64,000 bases of DNA from YC2-FULL-38-9 sp964629635 (GTDB taxonomy: Bacteria > Patescibacteriota > Microgenomatia > UBA1406 > GWC2-37-13): the NCBI GenBank assembly GCA_964629635.1, contig CAZVQS010000002.1:124001-188000 (forward strand), read 5' to 3'. The translations under genes and the position numbers were made by a program. How positions within the stretch are numbered: position 1 is the first letter of the stretch; each line of letters starts with the position of its first letter. Of this stretch, positions 1 through 7,886 are shown in pieces. Under the pieces are notes generated by a model, which saw nothing but the letters and a program-made list of their open reading frames with translations, did not search any database and was not told where the DNA came from.

Positions 1-25
1 AAGTTTGGCCGAAGAGGTATATTAA
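1..25 (+). CDS. rplN: Ribosomal protein L14, 3' end only
   Basis: Only the last codons are in the window. Reading from base 2 gives SLAEEVY and a TAA stop at 23-25, which matches the usual L14 ending (SLAPEV-like). L14 normally lies directly before L24, which follows here one base later. The identification rests on seven residues plus gene order. Confidence 0.7.
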
Positions 26-26
26 T

Positions 27-332
27 ATGAAAATAAAAAAAGGAGACAAAATCAAAGTCGTCGCCGGCAAGGATAACGGTCGCGAAGGCACGGTCGAAAA
101 GGTATACGAAAAAAAGAATGCGGTTCTTGTTCCGGGAATAAATCTCTATAAAAAGCATGTCCGGAAAAACGACCAGCTGCCCCAGGGCGGAGTCGTGGAA
201 ATCCCGAGAGCGCTCGATATAGCGAAAGTCATGCTGATTTGTCCCAAGTGCAAGAAAGCGACAAGAGTCGGATACCAGGTAGAAAAAGGCGTTAAAACGA
301 GAATTTGCAAAAAGTGCAAAAGCGCGCTTTAA
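27..332 (+). CDS. rplX: 50S ribosomal protein L24
   Basis: L24 binds 23S rRNA and helps start large-subunit assembly. The 101-residue protein has the KOW motif near the start (KKGDKIKVVAGKDNGREGTV) and the ICPKC/ICKKC pair of CxxC motifs at its C-terminal end, as in the bacterial family. It follows L14 and precedes L5, the standard spc order. A weak GAGG sits at 14-17, ten bases before the ATG, inside the end of rplN. Confidence 0.97.
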   Translation: MKIKKGDKIKVVAGKDNGREGTVEKVYEKKNAVLVPGINLYKKHVRKNDQLPQGGVVEIPRALDIAKVMLICPKCKKATRVGYQVEKGVKTRICKKCKSAL

Positions 333-351
333 ACAACATTAAGTACATCAT

Positions 352-888
352 ATGTCATTCAAAGAACAATACACCAAAGAAATGAAAAAAAAGCTCATGG
401 AGGAGCTGAAAATCGAAAATCCCATGGCGGTGCCCCGCATATTGAAAGTGGTGCTCAACGTGGGAGCGGGTGAGGCGGTAACGAACAAGAACGCGATAGA
501 AAAGATACAGGAACAGATGACATTGATCGCCGGCCAGAAAGCGGTCGTGACGAAAGCGCGCAAGTCGGTATCCGCTTTCAAGATCCGCCAGGGCCAGGCA
601 ATCGGCGTCAAGGTGACGCTTCGGGGCAACCAGATGTTTGCATTCCTTGAGAAACTTGTTTCTATCGTGATTCCCCGGCTTCGCGATTTCAGGGGAATCG
701 AACCTTCAACGGTCGACCAGAACGGCAATCTCAATCTCGGATTCACCGAACAGACGATATTCCCGGAGATCGAATTCGACAAAGTGGACAAGATCCGCGG
801 GCTCCAGGTAACGGTCGTGACGAACGCACGCAATCGCGAATACGGAACTAAATTATTTACTTTATTGGGAGTTCCATTCAAAAAATAA
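352..888 (+). CDS. rplE: 50S ribosomal protein L5
   Basis: L5 binds 5S rRNA and contacts the P-site tRNA in the central protuberance. The protein is 178 residues, the normal length, with the family signatures VLNVGAGEA near residue 40 and RLRDFRGI near residue 105. It starts 19 bases after rplX and ends one base before rpsN, so it belongs to the same transcript. No Shine-Dalgarno sequence is visible before the ATG. Confidence 0.97.
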   Translation: MSFKEQYTKEMKKKLMEELKIENPMAVPRILKVVLNVGAGEAVTNKNAIEKIQEQMTLIAGQKAVVTKARKSVSAFKIRQGQAIGVKVTLRGNQMFAFLEKLVSIVIPRLRDFRGIEPSTVDQNGNLNLGFTEQTIFPEIEFDKVDKIRGLQVTVVTNARNREYGTKLFTLLGVPFKK

Positions 889-889
889 T

Positions 890-1075
890 ATGGCGAAAAC
901 ATCGGATGAAGTAAAATTCAAGAAAAAGCAGAAATTCGCGGTCCGTCACCGGAACAGATGCGGCTTGTGCGGAAGATCCCGTGCATACATCAGACGGTTC
1001 GGCATATGCAGAATCTGTTTCAGGGAGCGCGCATTAGCGGGAGATATCCCCGGAGTTAGAAAAATTTCCTGGTAA
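890..1075 (+). CDS. rpsN: 30S ribosomal protein S14, zinc-binding type
   Basis: S14 of the short, zinc-binding class (61 residues). Two CxxC pairs are visible (CGLC and CRIC), so this is the Zn-containing form and not the longer zinc-free paralogue. It binds the 3' domain of 16S rRNA in the head of the small subunit. It starts one base after rplE and is followed after three bases by rpsS. Confidence 0.97.
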   Translation: MAKTSDEVKFKKKQKFAVRHRNRCGLCGRSRAYIRRFGICRICFRERALAGDIPGVRKISW

Positions 1076-1078
1076 CCT

Positions 1079-1363
1079 ATGAGCAGATCAATGAAAAAAG
1101 GTCCGTATATCGATGAGAACCTGATGAAAAAAGTCGTGAAGCAGAAGGAAAGCGGCGACAGAAGCACACTTAAGACATGGGCGCGCGATTCGCAGGTTGC
1201 TCCGGAATTCGTCGGACACAAAATCGGCATCCACAACGGACGCAAGCATATCGAAGTACTCATTACGGAAACGATGGTCGGGCACAGGCTTGGCGAATTT
1301 TCGTTCACCAGGACCTTCAAAGGACACGGAAAGATTACCAAGAAGACACTGGATAAAACTTAA
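1079..1363 (+). CDS. rpsS: 30S ribosomal protein S19, displaced from the S10 operon
   Basis: S19 forms a complex with S13 in the small-subunit head. The 94-residue sequence has the family hallmarks SRSMKKGPY at the start and the VGHRLGEFSFTR block near the end. In most bacteria rpsS lies between rplB and rplV; here it sits between rpsN and rpsH, three bases after rpsN. The sequence looks intact and functional. Whether a second copy exists in the usual place cannot be seen from this window. Confidence 0.95.
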   Translation: MSRSMKKGPYIDENLMKKVVKQKESGDRSTLKTWARDSQVAPEFVGHKIGIHNGRKHIEVLITETMVGHRLGEFSFTRTFKGHGKITKKTLDKT

Positions 1364-1380
1364 TAATTAAGAACGATTAT

Positions 1381-1767
1381 ATGAACGATCCCATAATAGA
1401 TCTCATAATCAGCATCAAGAACGGTTACATGTCACGCAAGGACGCGATTGTCGTCAACCATTCGAAATATAAACTGGTAGTTGCTGAAAAACTGAAATCC
1501 CTCGGATACGTTGATGAGGTTTCGGTGGAAGGTGAGAATATCAAAAAAATAACGGTTTCGCTGTCGTACAAGGAAGGCGTGCCCGCACTTACCGGGGTAC
1601 AGCTGCACTCGAAGCCGGGCACCAGAATGTATACCACGTACAGGAAACTGAAGCCGGTTTTGGGAGGCGCGGGATTTTCATTCATCTCGACCTCAAAAGG
1701 CATCATGACGGATAAGGAGTCGATCAAGAACAGGCTCGGTGGTGAGTTATTATTTTCCATCTGGTAA
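1381..1767 (+). CDS. rpsH: 30S ribosomal protein S8
   Basis: S8 binds the central domain of 16S rRNA and in many bacteria also represses the spc operon. The 128-residue protein has the typical start (NDPIIDLIISIKNG) and the C-terminal STSKGIMTD block, with LGGELLFSIW at the end in place of the common GGEVLCYVW. It is followed by rplF, whose ATG is one base past the stop codon. Confidence 0.96.
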   Translation: MNDPIIDLIISIKNGYMSRKDAIVVNHSKYKLVVAEKLKSLGYVDEVSVEGENIKKITVSLSYKEGVPALTGVQLHSKPGTRMYTTYRKLKPVLGGAGFSFISTSKGIMTDKESIKNRLGGELLFSIW

Positions 1768-1768
1768 T

Positions 1769-2314
1769 ATGTCAAAGATAGGACAGAAACCGGTCACGGT
1801 TCCGCAATCAGTCACAGCAGAAATTGCAGATAACAAAGTTACGGTCAAGGGCAAGGAAGGCACGCTCATGATCGAATTGCCCCAGGGCATCACTGCCGAA
1901 AAAGCCGAAGGTACTCTTCTGGTCAAACGGAGCACGGACACGAAAGTGCAGAAATCGCTCCACGGTTTGTACCGGAGCCTCATTTCGAACGCGGTTGTCG
2001 GTGTGGAAACCCCGTGGGAAAAGCGCCTTGAGATAGTCGGAACGGGTTTCAACGTGAAACTGCAGGGCGAAGACCTCGTGTTCAAAGTCGGATACAGCCA
2101 TCCCGTCGTATTCAAGAAAGTGGAAGGCGTCAAGTACGGCGTCGAGGGTAACAACAAGATTGTTCTCAAGGGCGCGGACAAGCAGCTGGTCGGTGAAATC
2201 GCATACAAGGTGAAAATGATACGCAAGCCTGACGTTTACAAGGGAAAAGGAATCAAATACCAGGGTGAGAGATTAAGAATTAAGCCTGGAAAGAAAGCCC
2301 AGAAGACGGCTTAA
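1769..2314 (+). CDS. rplF: 50S ribosomal protein L6
   Basis: L6 lies at the base of the L7/L12 stalk next to the sarcin-ricin loop. The protein is 181 residues from the ATG at 1769 (MSKIGQKPV). An upstream in-frame ATG at 1739 lies inside rpsH and would add ten unrelated residues, so the later start is preferred. Two L6 folds are present, the second ending with IKYQGERLRIKPGKK, close to the family signature YKGKGIRY..E. It starts one base after the rpsH stop. Confidence 0.96.
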   Translation: MSKIGQKPVTVPQSVTAEIADNKVTVKGKEGTLMIELPQGITAEKAEGTLLVKRSTDTKVQKSLHGLYRSLISNAVVGVETPWEKRLEIVGTGFNVKLQGEDLVFKVGYSHPVVFKKVEGVKYGVEGNNKIVLKGADKQLVGEIAYKVKMIRKPDVYKGKGIKYQGERLRIKPGKKAQKTA

Positions 2315-2318
2315 TACT

Positions 2319-2672
2319 ATGAAAAAAGTCAATACCGACAGGAAACTGAGGAAAAAAATGAGAGTGAGCCGGAAAATCCGCGGCACCGCAACGACGCCGA
2401 GAATTTCCGTGTACCGCTCAGCGAAATACATTTACGCGCAGGCGATCGATGACGAAAAACGCGTGACGCTCGCCGCTGCATCGGCCAAGAAACTGGACAA
2501 GACGGCAAAAGCAACCAAGAGCCAGCAGGCAAAGCAGGTCGGACAGAACCTTGCAGCTCTTCTCAAGGAAAAAAAAGTAGTACAGGCGGTTTTTGACCGC
2601 GGAATTTATCTCTACCTCGGCCGTGTTAAGCAGGTGGCTGAGGGTCTCCGCGAGGGAGGAATAAAAATTTAA
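2319..2672 (+). CDS. rplR: 50S ribosomal protein L18
   Basis: L18 binds 5S rRNA together with L5. The 117-residue protein has a basic N-terminus, the PRISVYRSAKYIYAQ strand and the C-terminal FDRGIYLYLGRV and LREGGIKI blocks typical of L18. It starts four bases after rplF and is followed by rpsE after fifteen bases. Confidence 0.96.
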   Translation: MKKVNTDRKLRKKMRVSRKIRGTATTPRISVYRSAKYIYAQAIDDEKRVTLAAASAKKLDKTAKATKSQQAKQVGQNLAALLKEKKVVQAVFDRGIYLYLGRVKQVAEGLREGGIKI

Positions 2673-2687
2673 TTATTGCGTTAAGCT

Positions 2688-3170
2688 ATGAACGACATAA
2701 AGGATGACACAAAGCTGGAAGAACGTATCTTACAAATCAAACGGGTAACCAAGAAAACCACAGGTGGAAATTATGTGACGTTCACCGCTCTTGTTGTCGT
2801 GGGTAACGGACGCGGCGGTGTCGGTATCGGTCTGGGCCGCGGACTGGAAGTCCCCCAGGCGATCAGGAAAGCGCTTCTTCTCGCGAAAAAGCACATGATT
2901 GCCGTTCCTTTGCACAAGTCAACAATTCCCCATGAAATTAAATTAAAATATAAGGCAGGCATGATTTTCCTCAAACCCGCCCCCGAAGGCACCGGTTTGA
3001 AGATCGGAAGCGTGGCACGGGCCATTTTCGACCTTGCAGGAATCCACAACGCTTCAGGCAAGATCATCGGTTCGCGCAACCACACGGTAAACACGTACCT
3101 GGTGATGGAAGCGCTCAAGAGACTGAAAGCACGAAGTTTAAAAGTTAAGGAAGCAAAAGCAAATGAATAA
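2688..3170 (+). CDS. rpsE: 30S ribosomal protein S5
   Basis: S5 shapes the mRNA entry channel and takes part in decoding accuracy. The 160-residue protein has the N-terminal dsRNA-binding fold with GNGRGGVGIGLG and the C-terminal AGIHNASGKIIGSRN block. The stop overlaps the start of rplO by eight bases. No rpmD (L30) lies between S5 and L15, where it stands in most bacteria. Confidence 0.97.
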   Translation: MNDIKDDTKLEERILQIKRVTKKTTGGNYVTFTALVVVGNGRGGVGIGLGRGLEVPQAIRKALLLAKKHMIAVPLHKSTIPHEIKLKYKAGMIFLKPAPEGTGLKIGSVARAIFDLAGIHNASGKIIGSRNHTVNTYLVMEALKRLKARSLKVKEAKANE

Positions 3171-3612
3171 CTTTTTAAGCAAACTCCCGACTATCCTCGA
3201 CAAGAAGAAAAAGAGGGTGGGACGCGGCATCGGATCGGGCCGGGGAGTGAAGTCAGGACGCGGCACGACACGCCACCAGAAGGCAAGGGAAAATGTTCCG
3301 CTCGGATTCGAAGGCGGACAGGGAAGACTGACCAAGAGATTCCCCCTGCTTCGCGGCAAGGGCCGGAACAAATCACGCAAGGACAACATATATGTCATCT
3401 ATACCAAGGATCTCAACAGATTCGAAAACGACACGCTTGTTGACGTAAAGAAACTTCAGGAAGCGGGGCTCGTCGACAAGGAAGCTTCCCGTCCGAAAGT
3501 GAAATTGATAATCAAGGGCAAACTTGAAAAGAAAGTGAAGGTTGCATTATCAATTTCTGAGGCGGCAAAGAAGGCGGTTGTTACTGCCGGCGGATCGGTC
3601 GAGCAGATATGA
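3163..3612 (+). CDS. rplO: 50S ribosomal protein L15
   Basis: L15 is a late-assembling large-subunit protein. The 149-residue sequence has the Gly/Arg-rich N-terminus (RVGRGIGSGRGVKSGRG) and the GFEGGQ motif, and ends with the L18e/L15-type domain. Its ATG lies within the end of rpsE and its stop overlaps the secY ATG by four bases, so S5, L15 and SecY are translationally coupled. Confidence 0.97.
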   Translation: MNNFLSKLPTILDKKKKRVGRGIGSGRGVKSGRGTTRHQKARENVPLGFEGGQGRLTKRFPLLRGKGRNKSRKDNIYVIYTKDLNRFENDTLVDVKKLQEAGLVDKEASRPKVKLIIKGKLEKKVKVALSISEAAKKAVVTAGGSVEQI

Positions 3613-4895
3613 AGGATATAACAGATAAACTGCAGACGCTTCTCAAGGATCCGACCCTCAAAAGGAAAACGCTTTTCACCCTTGCGATTTTCCTTTTTTT
3701 CCGCGTATTCGCTTTCTTACCGGTGTCGGTCATCGATCTGTCGAAGCTGAAACTGCTGTTTTCACAAAACCAGTTCCTGTCGCTTCTTGATATATTCTCC
3801 GGAGGCACGCTTGTCAATTTTTCCGTGATGGCCCTCGGACTCAACCCCTACATCAACGCATCGATCGTGCTGCAGCTCATGTCCGCGATATTCCCGTCCC
3901 TTGAAGCGCTCACGAAAGAGGGGGAGTACGGCAGGTTCAAAATGAACCAGTATACGCGGTTCCTTACCGTACCCTTGACCATCGTGCAGTCGATCGGCAT
4001 ATACATGCTTCTCAAGAACCAGCAGGTTATCGGCAACCTCAACGTATTGGAGTTCTTTTCGTTTATTTTCACCCTCACCGCAGGCACATTCATCCTTGTC
4101 TGGTTCGGCGAGCTCATTTCCGAGTTCGGCCTCGGCAACGGCGTATCCCTTCTCATCTTCGTCGGTATCGTAGGGCGTCTTCCCGTCATACTCGGAAGGA
4201 CTGCCCTTACCCTCAATCAGGAGCTCATCATAAACATGATCGTATTTGCGGTTTTGGCAGTGCTTGTCATCGCAACGGTTGTGTTCGTGAACGAGGCAGT
4301 GCGCAAGATCCCGGTGTATTACGCGAAACGCATCAAAGGCAACCGCGTGTACCAGGGTGCGACCAATTTCCTGCCCTTGAAGCTCAACCAGGCGGGAGTC
4401 ATCCCCATAATATTTGCGGTATCGTTCGTTCTCATGCCGCAGCTTCTCGGGAACTTTCTCAGGTACGTGAACAACAAGACGGTAGCCGGTGTCGCGACGT
4501 TTTTGGCGACCGCCTTCAATCCGTCAGGTTTTTTCTATAACTTTTTCTATTTCATCCTGGTGGTCGCTTTCACGTTCTTTTACACGGTGATTGTATTCAA
4601 CCCCCAGAAGATTGCTGAGGAAATACAGAAACACGGCGGTTTTATTCCGGGCATCAGGCCGGGAGCGGCCACCAAGCAGTTTCTTGAAAAGATCGTATAC
4701 AAGATAACAAGCGTTGGCGCGATATTCCTCGGCGTCATCGCGATCCTTCCCGCGATCGTTTCGCTTATCACCGGCATGCAGGACCTGGTCATCGGGGGAA
4801 CCGGAATACTTATCGTGGTATCGGTCATCCTTGAAACGTTCAAGACGATGGAAGCGCAGCTTATCATGAAAAGTTACGACAAGTTTGCACGATGA
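3609..4895 (+). CDS. secY: Protein translocase subunit SecY
   Basis: SecY forms the channel of the Sec translocon in the cytoplasmic membrane. The 428-residue protein has the ten membrane segments of the family. The segment GLNPYINASIVLQLM corresponds to the conserved TM2 signature, and LIFVGIVGRLP and GGFIPGIRPG are further SecY blocks. It is the last gene of the spc-type run and overlaps rplO by four bases. The partner ATPase SecA is at 51208-53967. Confidence 0.97.
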   Translation: MKDITDKLQTLLKDPTLKRKTLFTLAIFLFFRVFAFLPVSVIDLSKLKLLFSQNQFLSLLDIFSGGTLVNFSVMALGLNPYINASIVLQLMSAIFPSLEALTKEGEYGRFKMNQYTRFLTVPLTIVQSIGIYMLLKNQQVIGNLNVLEFFSFIFTLTAGTFILVWFGELISEFGLGNGVSLLIFVGIVGRLPVILGRTALTLNQELIINMIVFAVLAVLVIATVVFVNEAVRKIPVYYAKRIKGNRVYQGATNFLPLKLNQAGVIPIIFAVSFVLMPQLLGNFLRYVNNKTVAGVATFLATAFNPSGFFYNFFYFILVVAFTFFYTVIVFNPQKIAEEIQKHGGFIPGIRPGAATKQFLEKIVYKITSVGAIFLGVIAILPAIVSLITGMQDLVIGGTGILIVVSVILETFKTMEAQLIMKSYDKFAR

Positions 4896-4922
4896 CACGC
4901 GCAAGCGGCGTCCACCCGTGCT

Positions 4923-4950
4923 TTGACGCGGGATCTATATAAATTATCAT
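4923..4950 (+). promoter_or_regulatory. Predicted sigma70-type promoter of the rpmG-adk-map run
   Basis: TTGACG at 4923-4928, a 16-base spacer and TATCAT at 4945-4950, ending eight bases before the rpmG ATG at 4959. The predicted transcript would start at or next to the start codon. This is the same geometry as at many other genes of the window. Confidence 0.45.
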
Positions 4951-4958
4951 TCACAATT

Positions 4959-5132
4959 ATGGCAAAAAAAGGTTCAAGAGTATTAATCGGACTCGTATGC
5001 GAGGTTTGCGGTAAACAGAATTTTGTTGTGGAAAAGAACAAAGTGAATACGCCTTCTCCCATCAAACTGAAAAAATATTGCAACAAATGCAGGAAGCATC
5101 AGCCTCATAAAGAGACCAAGAAATTGGACTAA
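4959..5132 (+). CDS. rpmG: 50S ribosomal protein L33
   Basis: A 57-residue zinc-ribbon protein with two CxxC pairs (CEVC and CNKC) and the ending KYCNKCRKHQPHKETK that is typical of L33. The in-frame codons upstream to 4923 are not needed; the ATG at 4959 begins MAKKGSRV, like other L33 proteins. It stands between secY and adk, away from the secE-nusG region where rpmG is often found. Confidence 0.9.
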   Translation: MAKKGSRVLIGLVCEVCGKQNFVVEKNKVNTPSPIKLKKYCNKCRKHQPHKETKKLD

Positions 5133-5167
5133 GTCCGTTTTTTATCAAGTTTTTTCGCACCTAATAT

Positions 5168-6292
5168 ATGAAACTTGTCCTTATTGGGATTCAAGGTTCA
5201 GGTAAGTCTACGCAGGGAAACATTCTGTCACGGCTATTCAAGATACCGTATTTGTCGACCGGCCATATATTCAGGGAGATCGCGAAAGAAAAAACGGCAC
5301 TGGGCAGGTATGTGAAGGAAACGATCAACGCAGGTATTCTGGTACCGGACCAGAAGACGATAGAGATAGTCAACAGCTACCTTTCCCGTCCCGAGTACAA
5401 ACGGGGATACATCCTTGACGGTTTTCCCCGCACTTTGAAACAGGCTGAGGAATTCGTCAACAACGTCGACAAGGTGATATACCTGAACATATCGGATAAG
5501 GAAGCATTATGGCGCCTCGTGAACAGGCACCAGCAACGGGATGACGAAACGCTTCCCGCGTTGAAGAAGCGCATCGAAATGTTCCACAAGTTCACGGTCC
5601 CCGTGCTTGATTATTACGAAAAACAGGGAAAGCTCATCGAGATAGACGGAACGAAAGAGATACATGAAGTCAACAAGGAGATCCTTGAAAACCTGGGCAA
5701 GCAGCTCGTGAAAAACCAGATCCGCGAATGGAAGCAGCACAAGAAAGCCATCCTCGCGATCGTAGGCCTGCCGGGCGCCGGAAAAAGCGAAGCCGCAGAG
5801 TTTTACGCGAAAAAGAACCTGCCGGTCATTTCGTTCGGCAAGATCGTGAACGACTACATCGATGAACACAAGCTCGAACATACGGAAACGATCCACAAGA
5901 AAGTGCGCGAAGACCTGCGGGTCAAGCACGGCCGCCAGGCGTTCGCGGTACTGAATGAAAAGAAAATCAACGAAGCACTCAAGACGAATAACATCGTGAT
6001 CATCGACGGCATGAGAAGCTGGGAGGAATACCTGTATCTGAAGGAAAGCCTGAAGAAAACGCGCGTATTCATCCTTGCGCTCCATGCGGACAAACACCTG
6101 AGGTACGAGCGGTCTTCAAAACGGAGGTACCGGACACAGCTTTATGGGGAGGAGCGGGACATAAACGAACTCATCGGAACCAACATGGGTCCGACCATCG
6201 CGTTCGCGGATTTCCACCTCAAGAACAATTTTTCGAAAGACGACCTGCATGACAAGTTGGAGGAAGTATACCGCCAGGTATATTTTTCCTGA
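5168..6292 (+). CDS. adk: Adenylate kinase fused to a second P-loop kinase domain (UPF0200/dephospho-CoA kinase-like)
   Basis: Residues 1 to about 180 are a short adenylate kinase: P-loop GIQGSGKST at 7-15, LSTGHIFRE for AMP binding, and LDGFPRT near 83-89; the long LID with zinc cysteines is missing. Residues from about 193 to 374 form a second P-loop domain (GLPGAGKS at 200-207) with IIDGMRSWEEY, which resembles the archaeal UPF0200/dephospho-CoA kinase-like family. The first half is expected to convert AMP and ATP to two ADP; the substrate of the second half is unknown. The gene sits in the usual secY-adk-map-infA order, so the fusion has replaced plain adk. The frame is continuous, with both P-loops intact. 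Confidence 0.88.
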   Translation: MKLVLIGIQGSGKSTQGNILSRLFKIPYLSTGHIFREIAKEKTALGRYVKETINAGILVPDQKTIEIVNSYLSRPEYKRGYILDGFPRTLKQAEEFVNNVDKVIYLNISDKEALWRLVNRHQQRDDETLPALKKRIEMFHKFTVPVLDYYEKQGKLIEIDGTKEIHEVNKEILENLGKQLVKNQIREWKQHKKAILAIVGLPGAGKSEAAEFYAKKNLPVISFGKIVNDYIDEHKLEHTETIHKKVREDLRVKHGRQAFAVLNEKKINEALKTNNIVIIDGMRSWEEYLYLKESLKKTRVFILALHADKHLRYERSSKRRYRTQLYGEERDINELIGTNMGPTIAFADFHLKNNFSKDDLHDKLEEVYRQVYFS

Positions 6293-6309
6293 CAGCGGGG
6301 AGACGAGGA

Positions 6310-7062
6310 ATGATCCATTACAAGACGGACGAGGAAATCAAGCTCATGGCCGCAAGCGGCAAAAAGCTGCATGATGCGGTCAGGATGCTGCTCCCGGAAG
6401 TGAAGCCGGGCATGACGACCGCACGGGTTGACGAACTCGCGGAGCAGTTCATCAGGCAGCAGGGTGCTGAACCGTCGTTTAAACGGGTCAAGGATTACCA
6501 CTGGACGACCTGCGTGCCGGTCAATGAGCAGGTTGTGCACACGCCTCCCGGACCGCGCGTGCTTAAGGCAGGTGACGTTTTGACGATAGATATCGGAGCA
6601 TATTTTAAGGGGTTCCACTCTGACTATGCTACGACCTTTGTCGTCGGCGGAAAAGCGGACAAGGATGTAGAACGGTTCCTGGAAACGGGCAAACTGGCAT
6701 TGAAAAGGGCGATAGAACAAGCTAAAGCAGGTAACCACCTCGGAATGATATCGAAGGCGATGGAGGAGACCGTGTATCCCGCCGGATACCATATCATGGA
6801 GCAGCTGACCGGCCACGGCATCGGGCACGAGCTCCATGAGGATCCGTTTGTTCCGGGGTTCCTGGACCGTCCGGTCGAAAAGACATTGCTTATGAAGCCG
6901 GGACTGGTCCTCGCGCTTGAGGTAATCTATTCCATGGGGACCGAGGACATCGCATACGAAAAGGGGCAGGACTGGTCGGTCGTTACGGCGGACAATTCCC
7001 TAAGCGCCTGTTTCGAGCATACGGTAGCAATAACCGATAAAAATACGTTTATTTTAACGTAA
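6310..7062 (+). CDS. map: Methionine aminopeptidase, type I
   Basis: Removes the initiator methionine from nascent proteins. The 250-residue protein has all metal ligands of the family: Asp94 (TIDIGA), Asp105 (HSDYA), His169 (GHGIGH), Glu204 (ALEV) and Glu236 (CFEHT), and the substrate-contacting His77. No N-terminal zinc finger is present. It follows adk by 17 bases. GAGG at 6304-6307 is close to the ATG, but too near for a strong ribosome-binding site. Confidence 0.95.
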   Translation: MIHYKTDEEIKLMAASGKKLHDAVRMLLPEVKPGMTTARVDELAEQFIRQQGAEPSFKRVKDYHWTTCVPVNEQVVHTPPGPRVLKAGDVLTIDIGAYFKGFHSDYATTFVVGGKADKDVERFLETGKLALKRAIEQAKAGNHLGMISKAMEETVYPAGYHIMEQLTGHGIGHELHEDPFVPGFLDRPVEKTLLMKPGLVLALEVIYSMGTEDIAYEKGQDWSVVTADNSLSACFEHTVAITDKNTFILT

Positions 7063-7067
7063 TTTTA

Positions 7068-7076
7068 TGGTACAAT
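7068..7076 (+). promoter_or_regulatory. Predicted extended -10 promoter of infA
   Basis: TGG followed by TACAAT (7071-7076), nine bases before the infA ATG at 7086. No clear -35 box is seen; the TG motif may compensate. It would drive IF-1 and the following ribosomal genes. Confidence 0.45.
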
Positions 7077-7085
7077 TATATCTTT

Positions 7086-7301
7086 ATGAAAGATAACGTT
7101 GTGGTGGTGGAAGGGGAAGTGGTGGAGAATCTTCCGAACACGCTCTTCCGGGTAAAGCTTTTCAATTCCGAAAAGATCATCATGTGCTATCTTTCGGGGA
7201 AAATGAGGAAGAATTATATTAAAATTCTGCCCGGCGACAAAGTAAGAGCCGAAATCACGCCTTACGATGTGAACCGCGGCCGCATAGTTTACAGAATTTA
7301 A
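7086..7301 (+). CDS. infA: Translation initiation factor IF-1
   Basis: A 71-residue OB-fold protein that blocks the A site during initiation. The family blocks VVEGEVVENLPNTLFRVKL and GKMRKNYIKILPGDKV are clear. It lies between map and rpmJ, the usual bacterial order. It has its own predicted promoter ending nine bases upstream. Confidence 0.97.
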   Translation: MKDNVVVVEGEVVENLPNTLFRVKLFNSEKIIMCYLSGKMRKNYIKILPGDKVRAEITPYDVNRGRIVYRI

Positions 7302-7306
7302 GACAT

Positions 7307-7420
7307 ATGAACATACAGTCTTCGGTGAAAAAAATCTGTCCGAAATGCAAGATGGTGAAACGGAAAGGAAAGCTTTACGTTATTTGTTCCAATCCCAAGC
7401 ACAAGCAGCGGCAGGGATAA
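7307..7420 (+). CDS. rpmJ: 50S ribosomal protein L36
   Basis: A 37-residue reading frame starting at ATG 7307, five bases after the infA stop. The translation contains VKKICPKCKMV, then VICSNPKHKQRQG, which is the zinc-binding L36 pattern (C, C, C, H). Its place between infA and rpsM is standard. Confidence 0.93.
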   Translation: MNIQSSVKKICPKCKMVKRKGKLYVICSNPKHKQRQG

Positions 7421-7443
7421 TTTAGAATTTATCGAATTTCATT

Positions 7444-7878
7444 ATGGCGAGACTTTTTGGCATGGTGATTCCGGACAACCACAGGATCGAGTACGCGTTG
7501 ACAAGAATTTACGGCATCGGCTGGGTGAATGCGGCAAAAATCTGCAAGACCGCCGGTGTTGACGGACACACGAAAATGTCCGAACTGAAGGAAGATGAAC
7601 TGAAGAAAATCATCGGTGTCGTCGAAAAGGATTACACCGTTGAGGGAGATCTCCGTGAAGAACTGACCGGAAACATCAAGCGCCTGAAGGAAATCGTCTC
7701 ATACCGCGGCATGCGCCACGTACGCGGACTTCCCGCACGCGGACAGCGGACCAAATCGAACTCGCGCACCAAAAAAGGAAAGAGGAAGACAGTCGGCGCA
7801 CTCAAGAAGGAAGTATGGGCAAAGTTAGAGCAGGCGAAAACCCAGACCGCAGCAACCGCCGCCAAAGCAGCTAAATAA
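7444..7878 (+). CDS. rpsM: 30S ribosomal protein S13
   Basis: S13 bridges the subunits and contacts the P-site tRNA. The sequence (144 residues) shows YGIGWVNAAKIC near residue 25, RGMRHVRGLPARGQRTKSNSRT near 90-110 and a C-terminal Lys/Ala-rich extension of about 20 residues. Its partner S19 is at 1079-1363. It starts 23 bases after rpmJ and lacks a Shine-Dalgarno sequence. Confidence 0.97.
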   Translation: MARLFGMVIPDNHRIEYALTRIYGIGWVNAAKICKTAGVDGHTKMSELKEDELKKIIGVVEKDYTVEGDLREELTGNIKRLKEIVSYRGMRHVRGLPARGQRTKSNSRTKKGKRKTVGALKKEVWAKLEQAKTQTAATAAKAAK

Positions 7879-7886
7879 TTCAACCT

